From positions 270,959,916-271,023,915 of the forward strand of contig NC_066583.1 of assembly GCF_024323335.1 (NCBI RefSeq): a stretch of DNA of 64,000 nt, given 5' to 3'. The DNA is from Lathyrus oleraceus. Its lineage: Eukaryota; Streptophyta; Magnoliopsida; Fabales; Fabaceae. The notes beneath the pieces were generated by a model, which had not been told where the DNA came from, did no database searches, and worked only from the letters and a program-made list of their open reading frames with translations. The translations under genes and the position numbers were made by a program. Below are positions 43,706-56,559 of this stretch, in pieces; position 1 is the stretch's first letter; the number at the start of each line of letters is the position of its first letter.

Positions 43706-45967
43706 CTACTCCACAATATTGTATTCACTCCTCTTGATGAGCCTCAACATCTCATCACCATCCTCTTTCAACATGCCAGACTGGACAACCAGGATAGGAG
43801 CTTTAACAATAACAGGGTCAACACCCTTCACAACAGGAGTAGAATGATTCGAAGAAGAAGTCCCCTCGGGACCGGCAGGATTGACAACATCTTTCTTCAC
43901 AACGTCTTCATAGGATTTCGGCTGAGCCGAGAAAACACAACCACTACGGGTTACTCTACTAACTTCAGAAATACTTACCATAGAGGTTGAGGGCAACGGA
44001 ACCTCCTTCCCATCCTCCAGCATAACAGCATTATAACGGTACGGGGCCGCTTTATCTGACACATACGGGACAGGGCCCGCTGGCTTGATCACAAGAGTTG
44101 GCACCACCTTCTTCTTGCTGCCATCATACTTAATGACAACAGGATCATGAATTTTGAATACTGGAGTGATAACATCAACTTCATCCTCATTACGATTTTG
44201 AAGTATCTCAATCATCCCTTGGTCTAACATCTCTTGGATGTCCCTTCTCACCTTGCGGCATCCTCTTTCATTGATAGTGCACACCTGGCACCTATCATAA
44301 TCATGATCATAATGACTGTTCTCACACAACAGCTTATGCATCTCTACCAAGGATTGCCTTATGTCATTCACATAAAGGACTTTATATTTGCCAGGGCACC
44401 CCTGCACCATATTGACAGCTGCCTTCCCATGCTCGGGCAATGGGTTCTTCTTAACATTCGGGCCTAAATCCTCGAAGAATAGTATCCCACTCCTCACAAG
44501 GTCTTGCACCTTGGTCTTCAATGGAAAACAGTTCTCCACGTCATGTTCGGGAGCACCAGAATGATACACACAATGAAGTTCGGGCTTGTACCACCATTGG
44601 GGATTGGCTGGTACAGCAGGAGGATCACGAGGAGTTATCAACTTCCTATCAATTAAGGAAGGATAAAGTTCAGCATAGGTCATAGGAATCGGGTCAAAAG
44701 TCAGCCTCTTCCTCTCATAGTTGCTGGTGTTGTTGTTGTTATTGTTGCGAGGTTGGTAGGCCTGTTGTTGTTGACGATGTTGTTGTTGTGGTTGTTGAGC
44801 TTCTCTAAAAGAAGGTGCTATATGAGCCACCTGGTGTTGGTTAACAGTTGGTCGGACTTCTTTCCTCCTCACAGAGATCCTTCTTTTAATATGGGAAGAA
44901 ACAACATGAGTCTCCCCTTCTTTCTTCCTGGCAAATCCTCCATACTTCTTTGCCGAATGGTCATCACGGGACAGCCGTCCTTCGCAGACTCCCTCTTCTA
45001 GCCTCATCCCCATATTTACCATTTCGGTAAAGTCTGAGGGAGCACTAGCAATCATGCGCTCATAGTAGAAAGAGTTCAAAGTCTTCAAGAAGATATTTGT
45101 CAACTCCTTCTCCTCCAAGGGTGACACTATCTGAGCTGCCAATTCCCGCCACCTCTGGGCATATTCCTTGAAGGTCTCCTTGTCTTTCTGGGACATCACC
45201 CTCAACTGATCTCTGTCTGGATCCATATCCATGTTGTATTTATACTATTTTACAAAAGCCTCGCCTAGATCATTGAAAGTGCGGATGCTTGCACTCTCTA
45301 GCCCCATATACCAACGGAGCGAAGCACCTGTCAGGCTATCTTGAAAATAGTGAATCAGCAGTTGATCATTGTCTGTTTGGGTCGATATCTTGCGAGCATA
45401 CATCACAAGATGACTGAGTGGACATGTGTTTCCCTTGTACTTCTCAAAGTCATGCACTTTGAATTTAACTGGGATCTTCACGTTGGGCACCAAGCACAAT
45501 TCAGCAGCACTCTTCCCAAAAAGGTCCTTACCTCTCAAAGTTTTCAACTCCTTGCGCAACTCAAGAAATTGGTCTTTCATCTCATCCATTTTCTCATATA
45601 CATCCGGGCCCTCAGATGGCTCGGAATGATAAATGGTGTCTTCCACACGAGGTAAGGTATGCACTACAGGTGGCGGTACAGACAGGACCAGGCTAGATTC
45701 CGGCAAAGAAGCAAAGTTGGGAGCGAAACCCTCTGGTACAAAATTAGGTGGCATTACCCAAGGGAATCCAGCTGGCAGAGTCGGAGCGAAGTGAGCGGTG
45801 GCAGCATGCACTGTCGAGGTAACCACTTCGGAGATAACTGTCCTCGCGGGAGGAGTTACAGGAGTTGGAGAAGCTTGACTCTGAGCGGCAAGGACTGACT
45901 CCATCATGGAAGTCATCCTGGAAATCTCCTCTTTCATATCTCTGTTCTCTTGTTCGAGGTGTTCCAT
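43706..45967 (-). pseudogene. Gag of B, interrupted by in-frame stops
   Basis: The best start is ATG at 45967 (MEHLEQENRDMKEEI), a coiled coil like that of C's gag; the frame is open further upstream to 46153. The gag domain includes LLIHYFQDSLTGASLRWYMG and KETFKEYAQRWRELAAQI. A Gln/Asn-rich stretch (QQPQQQHRQQQQ) precedes a zinc-knuckle-like CVYHSGAPEHDVENC and a CQVCTINERGC motif. TAG at 45245-45247 cuts the gag domain, and TAG at 43706-43708 separates gag from protease; both lie in frame and fit C-to-T changes of Gln codons. Without them gag and protease would be one polyprotein, as in C. Confidence 0.87.
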
Positions 45968-46303
45968 GATCTTCTGATGATTTTCTCGGGTGTTGTAGCG
46001 GTGCGTCAGCTTGTGTTCAAAATAAATGAAGAGCAAAGAGTTAGACCATTGTATCAGGAGCTCGGAACAAAACCTGCTTATGCATATGATGCATGCGATG
46101 CTTGTGCATATGATTTTTTTTATCAAAGGAACTTTATAAATATCTATTTGCAAATGTTTCTTGAAAATATTGAACTTTTTAAGACATATGTGGAATACTC
46201 ATAGCAATATAATATTTGGAAACTTTTTACACCACAGAAGTAGTACAGTCTCGGTAACCAAATACAATATAAGAGAAAAGGAGAATAAACATCCTATGGA
46301 GCC

Positions 46304-47755
46304 CTAGAAACAATTGTCCAAAGCCTTCGAGATCGGAAGATACATCGCACAAAGCCTCTTCACCTCTCTCTCATAAGCTGCTTCCATGTCGGCCTTCTCC
46401 TTGGCGAGCTGATCATATCTCTTCTTCCAAAACCTAGACGAGTGAGGAAGGAGAGAAGTAACCACATCATTGGGCTCATCAATAACCTGATGCTCTAGAA
46501 ACTCTATCATTGCATCCTTATCCTTGAGCTGCTGAAGAAGCTCCTCACGCTCACAAACCTAAGCACGCGAACAGTCTTTGTCTCTCAACTCCTCTACTCC
46601 TTGATCAGGGAGGGTTGAAGGCCCAACCATAATGATAGGGGTAGGTCTCGGAAACTAGTGCGGCATGCGGTACTCAAGAGCTCTCTTCCTTACCCAAGAG
46701 GTGTAAGGTTCTAAAGCAACACAATTTTTCAGGCCAAGCTCATCCCTCCCTTTCCTATGAACCTTGCGCCAGGCGCGGACCATCATATCCTTCAAGTTTT
46801 GGGAATCTTTACCCTCTTGAAAAAATAAGCCTTCCAACGAAATGTTGTTAGGTTTATCCTTTAAGGGGAACCCAAGATAACGGCGAGCCAAAGGAGGATT
46901 GTAGTTAATTCCACCACATGTACCAAGAAGAGGTACATTGGAGAACTCACCATAAGAATCAATAATCTGAACACCATCATAAACATGACTATGCCAAGAG
47001 ATATCATCATTTGTGAGAGACATAAGTCTCGTGGACCACCGTAGACATCCCTTGTTCTCCTTGAAGGCAAGCGTCTGAGGCAAGTGCGAAATAAACCACT
47101 TGTGCAACAGAGGCAGACAACACACAATAGAACCACCACCCTTCGCATTCCTCATATGCAAAGAGAAATAAGTGTCACCCAACAGAGTCAGAACAGGATT
47201 AAGAGAAGAGAAAATCCTAATAGCGTTCACATCCATGAAGTTGTCGATGTTGGGAAATAACACTAGCCCATAGATGAGGAGTACAAATATGGCTTCAAAA
47301 GCTTCCTTACTCATGGCCTTCCCAATCAAAGTAGCTTTGGCAATCATAAAATCAGAAAGGAGACCTTGAATTCCATCTTTGGTAGTCATATTGGCAACAA
47401 TGTCAGATACATCCACATGAAGCATATCAACAATCTCTTGAGAAGACAGAATCTTCTCCAAACCACTGAACGACAACTGGTCCAGAATAGGTATACCCAT
47501 ATGATAAGCATACTCCTCTAATGTAGGTAAAAGCTGGAAATCCGGAAAAGTGAAGCACCGATACAAAGGATCGTAGAACTGCACCAACACACTCATCAGA
47601 CCCTCATCCACCTTAGTAGAAATAATAGATAGAAGCTTCCCATGGCGAGCTTTGAACTCCAAGGGTTCTAATACATAAGATGTCAGACGCCTTAACTCTT
47701 TCAAGTCAGGTTGTCTGAAACTGTACTTCTTCGTATTCCTTCCTTGCTTATCCAT
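46304..47755 (-). pseudogene. ORF1 protein of B (Ogre-specific upstream ORF), two in-frame stops
   Basis: The likely start is ATG at 47755 (MDKQGRNTKKYSF); the frame is open a further 38 codons upstream. It shares with C's ORF1 the motifs VLVQFYDPLYRCFTFPDFQLLPTLEEY, IPILDQLSFSGLEKI (given here as partial pieces), LLIYGLVLFPN and GEFSNVPLLGTCGGI. Stops at 46655-46657 and 46559-46561 interrupt the frame, after which the charged coiled-coil tail (FWKKRYDQLAKEKADMEAAYE) runs to 46304. The order ORF1 then gag on the same strand is the Ogre arrangement. Function is unknown; the similarity is to plant mobile domain-type proteins. Confidence 0.84.
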
Positions 47756-48653
47756 GTCTGAAAATTTGCAAATAGACCTCTTAGGTTCCTTGTAAAATCT
47801 TATTGTTGATGACATGAATGCGGATGAATGTATGGATGCATGGATGCAACAAACACACTCAAGGATCAATCAAGTCACACCATACAAAGGTCACGGGATG
47901 GCTCACGTCATCGTCAATATCAATCATCCATTTTGGTGGATTATGGTTTACACCTTATCAACACCCAAGTTCCATTGATATTGAGGATATATGAGAACGA
48001 ATCAACCGTGAATCACGGGTTTGTTATAATTCACGAGCATGGAGTCTTGGTTAAGAACCACCCAACGGGAGTGTACTATGGTTAAACCTGACAATCATGT
48101 TCTAAAAAGGTTCCCATAGTTATCATCCCATCTTTCAGATATTATCAGATAAAACGAATACTCGTCCTCTAGAAATATTCTCAAGATGGACTCTTATGAG
48201 TGTAGTATCGCGTAACAATGGTATCAAGTCTTACACTTGAACGACCTTCGCAATACGTCCTAAAATAGGCCAAGATGGGCTAGGTATCTAAGGTCCTTGG
48301 TTTCTAAGGTTTACATTGGAAAGAGTGATGCCTAACCACGACTACTCGTGTGACATTATTGATCCCAATAAGACCTCCACCAAGTGAATGGGCTTGCAAG
48401 TTAACTTGTTAAGAAATAACTCCACACAAGTCAACAAGACTATGCCATCCTCCTATCATAAGTGCACTCGAGTTCGGGTATAAAACTCATCTCACAAGAG
48501 ACCACCAAGCATACAAGCAATTAATATAGCAAGCAGTTCATACATTACAAACAATACATTCATCCCAAATTTCTACAAAAATATGTCACAAATAAATATA
48601 AACATACAACACATGCATGCAAAAAGTAGGCTAAACCCATTAGAGAGAGATTA
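47756..48653 (-). other. 5' untranslated leader of B
   Basis: About 0.9 kb between primer site and ORF1. It shares the phrase around ACTCGAGTTCGGGTATA (near 48466-48482) with F's leader (around 53650), which supports F being a related element. I see no coding sequence. Confidence 0.6.
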
Positions 48654-48671
48654 TCCCCAACAGAGTCGCCA
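48654..48671 (-). other. Primer binding site of B
   Basis: On the minus strand this reads TGGCGACTCTGTTGGGGA, six bases inside the LTR end at 48678. It differs from C's site by one base (GTT for GCT). Confidence 0.85.
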
Positions 48672-48677
48672 CTTTTC

Positions 48678-51600
48678 TGTAGTGGGGTTTTCGTTACCTT
48701 TAGGTTTATTGATTAAACCAAAAGTCAACATACAATTCGAGTCGCCACCGCACTTTTATTTGTCCAAATGAAAGGCTAAAAAGCGAACAAAAGCCAAGTA
48801 AGAAGTTTTTTAAATAAAAAACTAATAAAAAATGTCAGAGATCTGGGTAAGGGGGTTGGTTATGAAATGAGAAGGTTTTACGCATCCAAAACATCCTTAG
48901 TACTCTAAGGGAACCCTTTTTGCAAATATATGTTGTAGGTTGGTATTTGTGAAAAGATTTGTGCAAAAGATTGAAGGGATGAGAAGATAATAAATTATAT
49001 TTACAATTTTGTTGTTTGAATGGATGAACCCATTGCCTACGTACCATCACAAAGGAGGATCAAAACCTCGTAGTTCGGGGTAAAAATATCAAAGATGGGT
49101 GAATTGATTTTAATCAAAAGCCTTAAGGTCTTTTGTTATCAAAGGGAGAAAACTCAACCTAAACCAACAATCCACCATGTGAGGAAGGATTCAACATGCT
49201 AGTGAGGGGTTAACCTTATAATAAGCATGGAAGACTTATAATCCAACACTAAGGATGAGCTGAGATTTATATCAACCACTATGATAACTCAAACCTATGA
49301 CTAATGTCTTGAAAAGATTTTAACAAAATGACCATTGGAACCACAAAACAACTTGAAATGGGTTGTATTCACAAGTTAGATTTATTTACAAAAATAAAGT
49401 CAAAGTTGGATTAAAGTTTATTCACAATGAGTATTGATGAAAATGATTTGGAAAGTCAAAGGCTTAAGGCCTAGGTTTCTAATTTGAAACAAAGTCAAAG
49501 TTTTGAAAATGATTTTTGGCTTGGTTAGAGTGGGGAGAAGAAGAGAAGGGCTAGTCCTAAAGCATACAAAGATAAGATGGAAAAGATAAACCCTTGGAGT
49601 TCCTTTTCTTGGAATCATAGAGATGATTCAAGATGCTCCTTTCCTTTGGACTTAGCAAACAAACAAGCAATCAAACAATTTGAATTCAAGCTCCTAGGAT
49701 CTCCATTTGGCTTGGCTCTTAACTTGGCTACTCATGACAATGGTCCTACTTTCACAATCTCAAGGTGGGATCCCTATCACACAAAATCAAACATCAAAAG
49801 TTTCACAACACAATAAAGGGAAGGGGCAAAGAATAAGTTGGAGGAGAAGTCCTTTGAGATCAACTTTGAATTTTATCATTCTAAATGCATGAGGCCTAGT
49901 TTCTCTTCAACAAGTTTTGCATTCTAAAGGCATGAGGCCTAGTTGCTCTTGAACTCCTTTAAGCATAGGTAAGTCCTAATTCTAAGTCCTTTCTCCTTTT
50001 GCATTTGGTTCACACAAAACAAACACAAAGCAAACACAAGATAACAATATATTTATATACAATAATGGGCTCAAATGAGCAAAAGAAAAATGACATTAAC
50101 ATAAAATATGTCCTCAAGTGAGCAAAGTGAAAATCAATATGAATAATAAGCAAGAAATAAATGACATTAAAAGGAAATGACAAGAAATTAAATGCTCAAA
50201 TTAAAGTTAGTAGTTAGTAAAGTTATGTTAGTTTGTCATAAGACAATGTAGCGCTATGTTAAGCAATCGTAAGTGGACTAATGTAGTAGTCACACCTATC
50301 TGAGACCGGTCAATAAAAATATAGGCAAAGAACACAAGTTAGAGGTCATGACTAGTAAGCCAAGCTTCATAAACTTTCCATGCCAAAACAAAAGGGGAAG
50401 GGCCTTGTATTGACTTTTGGTTATTTGCTTGACCAAGAAGCAACCTATCTTGGACACAAAACAACTCACTTGATCATGGATCAAGTTGAGTTTGATTTGG
50501 ATCAAATAAGGTAAAACTTCTCATTTGTCAAGACCAACCTCAAGACTTTAACTCATTGGCCATTGATGGAAAGAAAGGGATGAAGATGAAAGGGAGAGGA
50601 AAAGAAGACAACAATCAATTCCAATTGATCAAATGTGAATCAAATCAATATCAACCAACACCAAACAGAAGAGAAATGAAGATAACAAGTCAAAGAGTCA
50701 ATGGTATTTTTTTGGCATTTTTTGAATTAAAATAAAATGCAAATAAAAAATGAACAAATAAGGTTGAACCTCAAATTCAATTCAAATCAACTTCAAAAAG
50801 TCCAATTAAATTCTCATAGGTTCAACATAGTCAAACAAGCTTTGACTAATTTTCTCACAAATTTTTGAAATCAGAAAGTGATTAAAAACAATTAAAAATA
50901 GAATAATATGAATTAAAATCTCAAATAATCTCAAAACAATCAAGAAATTGTTGAGACCATTTTTCATTGACTTATCATGATCCATAGATGCTATGAAAAT
51001 ATTTTTGGATTTTTTAAAAGTCAGAAAGTATTTTAAAATGAATTAAAACCATTAAAAATCAAATAATCCATAAAAAATATCAAATGAAGTCACAAAAATA
51101 ATTAAAAATCTTAATATGAAACTAGATTTCTTAAGAAATTTTTTGGAATTGGTCTCATATTTTTCTGACTTCAAATGAATTTTTTATGAATTTTTGAAAA
51201 TCAAATGAATTAACTGAAAATAAAAAGAAAATGAAATAAATGGAAAAAAGCAGCGCCACAGGATGCAACTCATTAATTGACGTGGCATCAGGCAATGGTT
51301 TGGATCTGAGGGAACACGCTACATCCAAGTCAAACGAGCCACATCCAACATTAAATGAAGTAATTACAATGGATGATCAAAATTAGATTGTGGCAAGGTG
51401 ATCCAATGGCCAAGGAGAAAGACACGTGGTGGTGGTGGTGGAAACCACCGTCTTCTCCGGCGAAACAACAGAATCCGGCCACATTTGCAGAAAAATAAAC
51501 TTCAATGAAAATGGAAAATAAGGACATGTAAATGAAGCTCGTGTGATGGAGATCATCACTGTACCAATGGATCTCTCTGAATCTTCCTATATTGAGAGAA

Positions 51601-53536
51601 ATGTGAAGGAGAAAATCATGGTGTTCAAACTGAAAGTTCATGAAATGGAAAATTGAAAGCATCACAAGCTTGCCTCAAGTGTGAGGACTTCAGAAAACCA
51701 CAGAAACACAAGAATGCTACATTGAATTAAGAGTTCTAGATCCAAAAAGTTTGAGAATAAACCTTTGAATTGAAGCACTTCTGGCCACGAATCCTCCAAG
51801 TTCCTTGCTCCTCTTTGATCTATGGATGTAGTGGAAGTGAAAGGCTAAGGAATTAGGCTTTAAAACTCAGCTAATTATACTGAATTTCAAGCTCGAAAGT
51901 GTGAAATTTTTTTGAGTAATTTCTTTGGTATGGCTATGGTTTCACTTCTGCAGCAATTTGGATCTCCAAAAGGTTTCTCAATGAAGCTCATGGCGCCTCT
52001 ATTTATAGGTAAATGTGGTTGAATCCCACGCTTCTTTCATGTGCATGACAATTTGAATTTGGACGCATGGGCCTGTACAGGCGTGTGGAAGGCCCAATGA
52101 TGGCTGAAAGAGATTGATGAGTTCACATAGAAAGCCTTTGGACGTGCACATGAAATGGAAACAGCTTGCATACCAAGTTATAACATGAAATATCCAAAGT
52201 GCACCTAAATGAAGATAATTTTAAAACTCACAAATGATAGATCCAAATAAGTATTGTGAGTAATGGTTGGAAAGATCTTGAAACAAGGAACAAAAGTCAT
52301 GTTTGGAGAAAAATCATTTGGCATTTTCAAATTGATGAAAACTGGCTGTGAAAATTTAGGTACAAGACACATTCAAGTCACTTTGAAAAAGTTCACCAAA
52401 AACAAGTTTAAACAAACCCCTCTGTTTTCATGATGCAAGCTTCAAATGAAAACACCTCCAACATCAAAGTTATATGTCCTTTCAAGATAGTCAATCTAGA
52501 CTCAAAGTTTGCATCATTTGGATTTTCTATGACAAAGTTATAGGCATTTGAAGTTGAGTACTTTTTCAAATTCGTTGAATTAGGTCTAAGATGACCTATA
52601 ATGTTTTGTATTATCACATGTATTTATTTTATGATTATAAAATTTTTCCCAACATAACATTTGAAATTGAAATCTCAAATATTTCCAATTCATTTGGTCT
52701 CACCTCAAAATCATAAAAATTAAGGAAGTTATGCCCTTGGTAAGTTGACCCAAAATTAGGGTTTCAGTCAAAATGACCTATAATGTTTTGAAATGAATGA
52801 TGACCTTCCAAGTTTTAAATGGATTTTTGATGATCATGAAAGTTGTTCATATGGTTCTTAAGAACATGTTTTCTCTTGGGGTCATCTTCATTTGACAAAC
52901 ACATCAAAAAGTATATCTCATTGGTGCTCAGCTTAGTCAGATGACTTGACTGGTCAACTTTTCAAGGCCAAACTTCCAATCTTGATGAATAAATAATTGA
53001 GGGGACTTAAATAGGCTCACATATGCATAAAATGATGAATGAAAGAACTTACCTTGATTAAATTTGATCAGAGGTGGAGATTGCTTCATGGGCAAGGCAC
53101 AGTCAAGGCATAGTGAAGTTAAGGTTTCCTTGGGAAACAATCTTCAAGCCCTTTGGGTTATCTTGATAAAATTGGAAAATTGAGATACTTGGGAGACATA
53201 TATGATGATTAGGAGATTTGTGGACCATTTTCATGCTTTTTCTCATCTTCATCTAGCCATTTCATTGGGCTTAGGAGCCTCATATGAGCATTGGAGCACA
53301 TGATCACTTGAGCTTCAAAACAAAAAGAGTTAGTGACATATTTTTGTGCTTTTGGTTAGTAATCAAATAAGAAAATTAATAATATACAATACAAGAATGC
53401 TTGGTGGTCTCAAAACATTCAAACAAGTCCCAACCCTAGGGTTAAGGAGCCAAACATGCTATGATCCTTGAGGCAATGCACTTGTGCAATAACATGATGC
53501 CATGAGGGATCTTAGGGTCAAAATTAGGGTCTTACA
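48678..53536 (-). repeat. 5' LTR of B (4859 bp)
   Basis: Uninterrupted. On the minus strand it starts TGTAAGACCCTAATTTTGAC at 53536 and ends CCCCACTACA at 48678. The minus-strand TATA box is at 51999-52007 (plus CTATTTATA). U5 carries GGTGGCGACTCG (48738-48749). It aligns over its whole length with the split 3' LTR. It is followed by target duplication GCATG. Confidence 0.94.
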
Positions 53537-53541
53537 GCATG

Positions 53542-53865
53542 AAAATGGTACTTCCAAATGGCTCTAGTATGGGTGTGGGTCTCGTGCCAACCCAACGCGG
53601 GAAATGTATGTCAACACGACTATCCACGATTTTATCTTGTGTGTATACTCAAGTTCGGGTATAGAGCTTTTCTCTCAAATATCATCATGAAACCCAACCC
53701 ACAATTGAGAATATAACAGATACCCAGAATATAATGAATATATAAAAGCAATACATATGCAAGAAAATGAAGTAAGTAAAAAATAAAGATAAACACCTAA
53801 ACATTCAAAGAAAACAAAAAAACTAGGCTTGACTTGCTTAGGGACTCCTCAGCAGAGTCTCCAGT
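53542..53865 (-). mobile_element. Right-hand piece of element F: 5' leader with primer binding site
   Basis: Continuation of F beyond B's insertion. On the minus strand TGGAGACTCTGCTGAGGA (53846-53863) is a primer site variant, two bases inside an LTR end that starts at 53866 (plus TGTCGCGCCGCG). The leader shares the ACTCAAGTTCGGGTATAGAG phrase with B's leader. Confidence 0.7.
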
Positions 53866-55400
53866 TGTCGCGCCGCGAAAAATACCCGAGCGTATTGCAC
53901 GCTCGAAATACAAGAGAGTCGCCACTGAATTTTATTTATTCTAAGAGAAAGGGAAAATATCAATAAAACCTAAAGGGAAGAGAAAAAGGGTAAGGAAGTC
54001 AGTTATGCAAGGGGGAGGTATTAGTATCCTCACATCCATTGTATTTAACGGGAACCATTCTGATTGTTCTTTGGGCGTATGGGTGTTATTATCTAAAGGT
54101 TACTTGCGATTGGTTTCAATTAAGGGAAAAATAAGTTTTTAATTAATGTGTTTGCCAAAATTTTGAAACCTTGTGCCTATGTATTCTCATGGTGCAATGA
54201 GAAAATCAGAGTTTTGTAGTTCGTGGGGTAAAAAATGAGTATTTGTTGGTTGATTTTAGGGAACCATGTTATAATCATATCCTAGAAATGTTTTGATGTT
54301 AGTTGTTTGGTCCTGGTTTAGATGCTCTAAGTTGTTAGTCTAACTGCTAAGGAATTGATTATAACTGTTCTTTTTTATGAAAAGCAATTATTGTTTGGAC
54401 AAAGAATTATAAATGTTGGTGTCTAAACCAAGAACAAGAATGTAAAAGTGGTGTCTAAACCAAGGACAAGAAACGTAAAGGTGGTGTCTAAACCAAGGAC
54501 ATGAAACATAAAGGTGGTGTCTTCACCAAGAACATGAAATTGAAAGTGGTTTCTTAACCAATAACGGGAACTAAAAGTGGTGTCTTAACGAAGAACATGA
54601 AACAAAAGGGGTGGCTTAACCAAGAACAGGAAATAAAAGTGGTGTTTAAACCAAAGAAGTGGTGTTTAAACCAAGAGGAGTGGTGTTTAAACCAAGATAT
54701 TGGTGTTTAAACCAAAGAGATATGATTATGAAATGTTTTTGATATTGGTTGTTATTGACTTTAGCCTGAAAACGAATATTCAGACAGGGAGCTATGCACT
54801 AGTGTTTGAATCATTCAGGGAGTGAGAGACTACACCCTCCTCCTTTTTCTTCCGTTTATTATAAAAATAACCTTGATTTGAATTGAACTAAAGTTTATGA
54901 ACGAAGGAGAATACTTTGAACAACTGGGTCATGCGTCCCTTACTCAAAGATATTTAGAATAAGGATATGAATGCTCCCTCTTATTCCTTATTCATTTCTT
55001 AAGGCTCGTGGCACACAATTCTCAAAATAGTTGTTAAGTGTCTTGAGTTTATTTGCAAAAGATTAATTTTTCATTGATGGTTATATATTTGTATGTTTTT
55101 TTTTAATATGGATAGAATTTGGATTGGCCTAAGGGAACATGTATGATACAAACCTTAATGTTCTCATGTCTTGATGGTTACCTATTTCTAGTTTTTTTTT
55201 ATAAATATGAATAGCATTGGGATTAGCCTAAAGGAGCATGTATGGTACAAACTCTAATGTCTTTTATCCAAATTAAGTGATCAAGAAATTTTGGATCACC
55301 TAATTGAATAAGATCTTGAGGGAGCATGTAATTTGTTTCAAAGGGGTAGCTAAATAGTCCTAAAGTCATTAATATAATTAATTGACCGAAAGAAGAAAAG
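53866..55400 (-). repeat. 5' LTR of element F, outer boundary unresolved
   Basis: It begins (LTR 3' end) with TGTCGCGCCGCGAAAAATAC, like D's TGTCGCATCACGCGAAAAAC. It carries AGAGTCGCCACTGAATTTTA and GGAGGTATTAGTATCCTCAC, phrases common to the other LTRs. A hairpin minisatellite (54413-54720) and a 55-60 bp direct repeat (about 55108-55165 and 55203-55260) lie within. I could not find the 5' end (a TTACA-type terminus), so the right limit is a guess. Confidence 0.6.
54413..54720 (-). repeat. Minisatellite in F's LTR (TGGTGTCTAAACCA units)
   Basis: About eleven units, first 35-40 bp and then 18-21 bp apart. Each has an inverted core: TGGTGTCTAAACCA, TGGTGTCTTCACCA, TGGTTTCTTAACCA or TTGGTGTTTAAACCAA. 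The arms vary but mostly stay complementary. Confidence 0.75.
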
Positions 55401-56559
55401 TTAAGCTACATACATCGAGAACCATAAAATTATGAAGAAAAGTCAAAGAAAAGAAAGAACAAAGTTAGTGATATGTAACCCTAATTTTGTAGCTACTTCT
55501 AGTATAATTTTAATTAGAAAATCGTCATCTTAATAACTAATTAGGACTAGTCATAATTGTCACTTTTGATGTATTAAAAAAACTATTATTTTTTTTAAAA
55601 AAATAAATAAATAAACTAAAGCAAAGTCTGCTAGGGTATCAAAAAGTAGAAAGAGGGTGTGAATGGCTAATGGGTGCAGGGCCCAGGACTTGAAGACTCA
55701 TGTATTTTTTGTTGTTGTTTTCTATTCATAATGGGGTGTATGGACTTGTAGAGAGTCGTGTGTGAGTAAAGGATATTTGGATGAAGTCCAAGAGAGGAAC
55801 TCAAAAGGAGTAATGGGAATGAAGCTCCCTAGTTTCCAACTCACCACGCACCTTAGACTCTCCTCTCCTCTCCTAACCCAAAGCCACCTGAAATCGCTCT
55901 GCCGCGCCGGAGCCTAGAACATGACCTAATTACCACCAAACGCCTTATCTCATATCTCTCCTTCCATCCTTGACCTTTGATTTCCCATAATCTCGCTTTA
56001 ATCCCCTATTCTAGCTCTTACACATAAAACCCTAAAATCCTCAAACAAAAATTAAATAACCAAAATCCACAAATTCAAAACAAGGCCTTGAAGTTACGCT
56101 TCAACAACACAACCTATACACCATAGTAATACATTTAAATAAAGGTGAATTGAATAATAAATTTATAAAAATAAAAAACTTTAAATTTAAATTAATTTTA
56201 AAAAACAAAATCAATTCTATTTAAAAAAAAACAAATATATCAAAAATTAAATTTACATATATAAAATCAATTTTAAATATCCTAAATATGAAACTAAGCG
56301 TATAGTTTCTAGTTAACGTGATTCTCTAATGCAATTTTAGTAATTTCCAAAGAAAAAAAAAGTGAATTTTGATTTTCAAAAGAGACTATTAAAACTTCAA
56401 ATTACTTTTAATTACACTTAATAATGGACCACCTATGAAATAGCAATTTTAATGATGGAGGAATTTTCTAAAAATAATAATTGTAATATAATTAATTACT
56501 ATAAGAAATAAGATTCTCTATATCTGAACGTACAAAAAAAGAAAGCTAATAACGCCGTT
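55401..56559. other. Unassigned AT-rich sequence with a pyrimidine-rich patch
   Basis: 55401-55650 is AT-rich without recognisable features. 55790-56060 is richer in C and T, with CTCTCCTCTCCTCTCC at about 55858 and a GC-rich CTGCCGCGCCGGAGCC at about 55899. It could be an untranslated leader or promoter on the plus strand, or part of an unknown repeat. No open frame supports a gene. 56061-56559 is AT-rich and empty. Confidence 0.4.

Larger units (their letters stand above)
12449..53536 (-). mobile_element. Element B: complete Ogre-type retrotransposon on the minus strand, carrying nested C and D
   Basis: The ends are TGTAG at 12449 (3' end of the left LTR) and CTTACA at 53536 (5' end of the right LTR), flanked by a perfect 5 bp duplication GCATG (12444-12448 and 53537-53541). 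Left LTR: 12449-12753 plus 30979-35534 (the duplicated GATGG counted once); right LTR: 48678-53536. Internal region 35535-48677 (13143 bp) reads, on the minus strand, primer site, ORF1, gag, protease, intron, RT-RNase H-integrase, 3' UTR. The first 300 bp of the two LTRs differ at roughly 3-4% of sites by eye, so B is older than C. Its genes carry 13 in-frame stops. Confidence 0.93.

Noticed and set aside
55474..55500. Possible plus-strand LTR start (TGTAACCCTAATTTTG)
   Set aside because: It resembles TGTAAGACCCCAATTTTG, but no polypurine tract precedes it and no LTR-like sequence follows; likely chance or a tiny relic.
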